Made by a program: the position numbers and the translations under genes. A stretch of 15,147 bases of DNA from Caldimicrobium thiodismutans (lineage in GTDB: Bacteria; Desulfobacterota; Thermodesulfobacteria; Thermodesulfobacteriales; Thermodesulfobacteriaceae), in assembly GCA_002877875.1 (NCBI GenBank), contig PNIE01000090.1:1-15147 (forward strand), read 5' to 3'. Of this stretch, positions 14,175-15,147 are shown piece after piece (the first letter of the stretch is position 1; every line of letters starts with the position of its first letter). Under the pieces are notes generated by a model, which was not told the DNA's origin, did no database searches, and saw nothing but the letters and a program-made list of their open reading frames with translations.

Positions 14175-14778
14175 GGCCCTTCTTCTCCTTGGGCCAACAG
14201 GAGCAGGAAAAACTCCTCTTGGTTGGGAATTAGAGAAAAGAAGGCTTTTTGGAAAGAAGATCCATCATTTTGATTTTGGAGAAAATTTAAGAAAAGTAGC
14301 CCAAGGACTAATCCCTTTTGAAGAAGAAGATAGAAAGCTTATTATGGATATTCTTAAAGAAGGGAGACTCCTAAAGCCTGAAGAATTTTACTTAGCAGAA
14401 CACTTATTAAACTCTTTTTTAACTCAAGTATCTTTTAAGAAGGAAGATCTTCTTCTTCTAAACGGCCTTCCAAGAAACTTATACCAAGCAGAAAAACTCC
14501 CTAATTTTATTGAAATGGAAGGGGTTATTTATTTAAAAATAGATGAAAGGACTCTCTTTTTGCGTTTAAAAACTGATCCTGCTATGGATAGAAAAGAGAG
14601 AACAGATGATCTTGAAGAATTAGTCTTTAAAAAATTGAAATGGTTCAGAGAAGAAAATCTTCCTCTTCTTGAATATTATTCTGCTAAAGGGGTTAAAATT
14701 ATTGAACTAAGCGTTTCTGAAAAAGATACGGGAGAAAGCCTCTACGAAAAACTCTTAGAGACCTGGAAGAATTTATGA
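14155..14778 (+). CDS. Adenylate-kinase-like nucleoside monophosphate kinase
   Basis: I choose the ATG at 14155-14157, which puts the Walker A loop 12 residues from the start as in adenylate kinases; a longer TTG start 51 bases earlier is unlikely. The 207-residue protein has GPTGAGKT (13-20), an NMP-binding-like helical region (40-85) and LLNGLPRNLYQAEKL (101-115), which mirrors the adenylate kinase DGFPR signature. A short lid follows, then RTDDLEELVFKKLKWF (149-164) in place of the R-x-DD helix and LLEYYSAKG near the end. It would transfer phosphate from ATP to a nucleoside monophosphate. Oddities are GKTP instead of GKGT/GKST, NGLPR instead of DGFPR, and a reduced lid without zinc cysteines. 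It is therefore probably not the main Adk, and its substrate is uncertain. It overlaps ftsY by 20 bases, indicating translational coupling. Confidence 0.75.
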   Translation: MLSFPIRALLLLGPTGAGKTPLGWELEKRRLFGKKIHHFDFGENLRKVAQGLIPFEEEDRKLIMDILKEGRLLKPEEFYLAEHLLNSFLTQVSFKKEDLLLLNGLPRNLYQAEKLPNFIEMEGVIYLKIDERTLFLRLKTDPAMDRKERTDDLEELVFKKLKWFREENLPLLEYYSAKGVKIIELSVSEKDTGESLYEKLLETWKNL

Positions 14779-14830
14779 TTTATTTTTGTAGCTCACAGAG
14801 GTGCATCATCCAATTTTGCTATCAACTTAA
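14775..14830 (+). pseudogene. Remnant of a glycerophosphodiester phosphodiesterase (GDPD) gene 5' end
   Basis: An ATG at 14775-14777 overlaps the preceding TGA stop as ATGA, the classic coupled arrangement. Its own frame soon stops. If the T5 run at 14783-14787 had four T's, it would read MIYFVAHRGASSNFAINL. AHRGAS is the hallmark N-terminal block of GDPD enzymes, carrying the catalytic His and Arg, and is normally followed by PENT. Here the similarity fades by NFAINL, and no further GDPD sequence is seen downstream. So a frameshift and loss or decay of the rest is inferred. A sequencing error alone cannot explain it, because no frame continues. Confidence 0.6.
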
Positions 14831-15147
14831 TAATTCTTAATAATATTCTTAATTTTTTTTTTCAAAAAAATGGAGGTTATTTTGGGTAAAAATCTCTTTT
14901 AATTTATCCTCAATTTTTCTGTTCAAAAAATTTAGAGTTTTGAACATGGTTTTCTACATCTAACCTAAAAATTTTTAAAAAAATTTTTGAAACTTTCTAT
15001 TTATGATCTTTCTTCAATAATAAAGCTCCATGTCTATTTAAAGGGTTTTTTAATATTTCTACTTAGATCTTTTAATTTTAAAAATATTAAATAAAATTAA
15101 GTTATGTCAAAAATTCGTGCTTTATTTAAACATTCCTATAAGAGTCC
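14831..15147. other. Very AT-rich gene-free stretch at the window end
   Basis: This segment is dominated by A and T runs (for example AAAAATTTTTAAAAAAATTTTT near 14965) with stops in all frames. No RNA gene or clear hairpin terminator is visible. An ATG at 15104 opens MSKIRALFKHSYKS to the window edge and could be the start of the next gene. It has no ribosome site and only 14 full codons are visible, so it is not called. Confidence 0.5.

Noticed and set aside
15083..15110. Minus-strand TTGACA (15110-15105) with TAATAT 15 bases on, a promoter-like pair
   Set aside because: Spacing is short, the sequence is extremely AT-rich so such pairs arise by chance, and no gene lies downstream on that strand.

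Overview
This looks like chromosomal DNA from a low-GC, Gram-negative, anaerobic thermophile. A member of the Thermodesulfobacteria (Thermodesulfobacterium/Caldimicrobium-like) is my best guess. The basis is the AT-rich sequence, Lys/Glu-rich proteins, a short ThiC that ends in an unusually spaced cysteine motif, export machinery suited to a double membrane, and a radical-SAM DNA-metabolism gene pair common in anaerobes. The taxon is an inference from gene style, not from a marker-gene comparison.

Layout. Positions 1-1964 (minus strand) hold a two-gene unit: a radical SAM protein linked to DNA repair or modification (681-1964) and its usual partner (1-700, running off the window), which overlap by 20 bases. 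Positions 1965-3200 are gene-poor. They contain one small secreted Lys/Glu-rich protein (2592-2864) between two stretches that read like decayed minus-strand genes (2151-2540 and 2932-3158). A Kef-type cation/proton antiporter (3201-5198, minus) diverges from thiC (5312-6619, plus), the pyrimidine branch of thiamine synthesis. A two-gene EmrAB-type efflux unit follows on the minus strand (6713-9426). Its promoter carries two dyad symmetries, and neither a regulator nor an outer-membrane channel is nearby.

Positions 9427-9893 form a divergent control region. To its right is the plus-strand translation cluster rpmE (zinc-type L31), prfA (RF1) and a small Mth938-domain protein. A secreted protein with a TolB/FlgO-like head and a long Pro/Tyr-rich tail lies opposite (11768-12931). 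The last segment is one plus-strand transcription unit: tRNA-Ser(UGA) with a good promoter, ftsY only 28 bases later, and an adenylate-kinase-like gene overlapping ftsY by 20 bases. Finally there is the remnant of a glycerophosphodiester phosphodiesterase gene, whose start overlaps the preceding stop as ATGA but which is frameshifted and gone within about 20 codons. The final 300 bases are very AT-rich and hold no clear gene.

Most genes are ordinary housekeeping. I did not find a complete undescribed system. The points most worth following are the uncharacterised radical SAM/DUF4130 pair, the three gene relics, the dyads at the efflux and rpmE promoters, the tRNA-ftsY co-transcription, and the low-complexity secreted protein.
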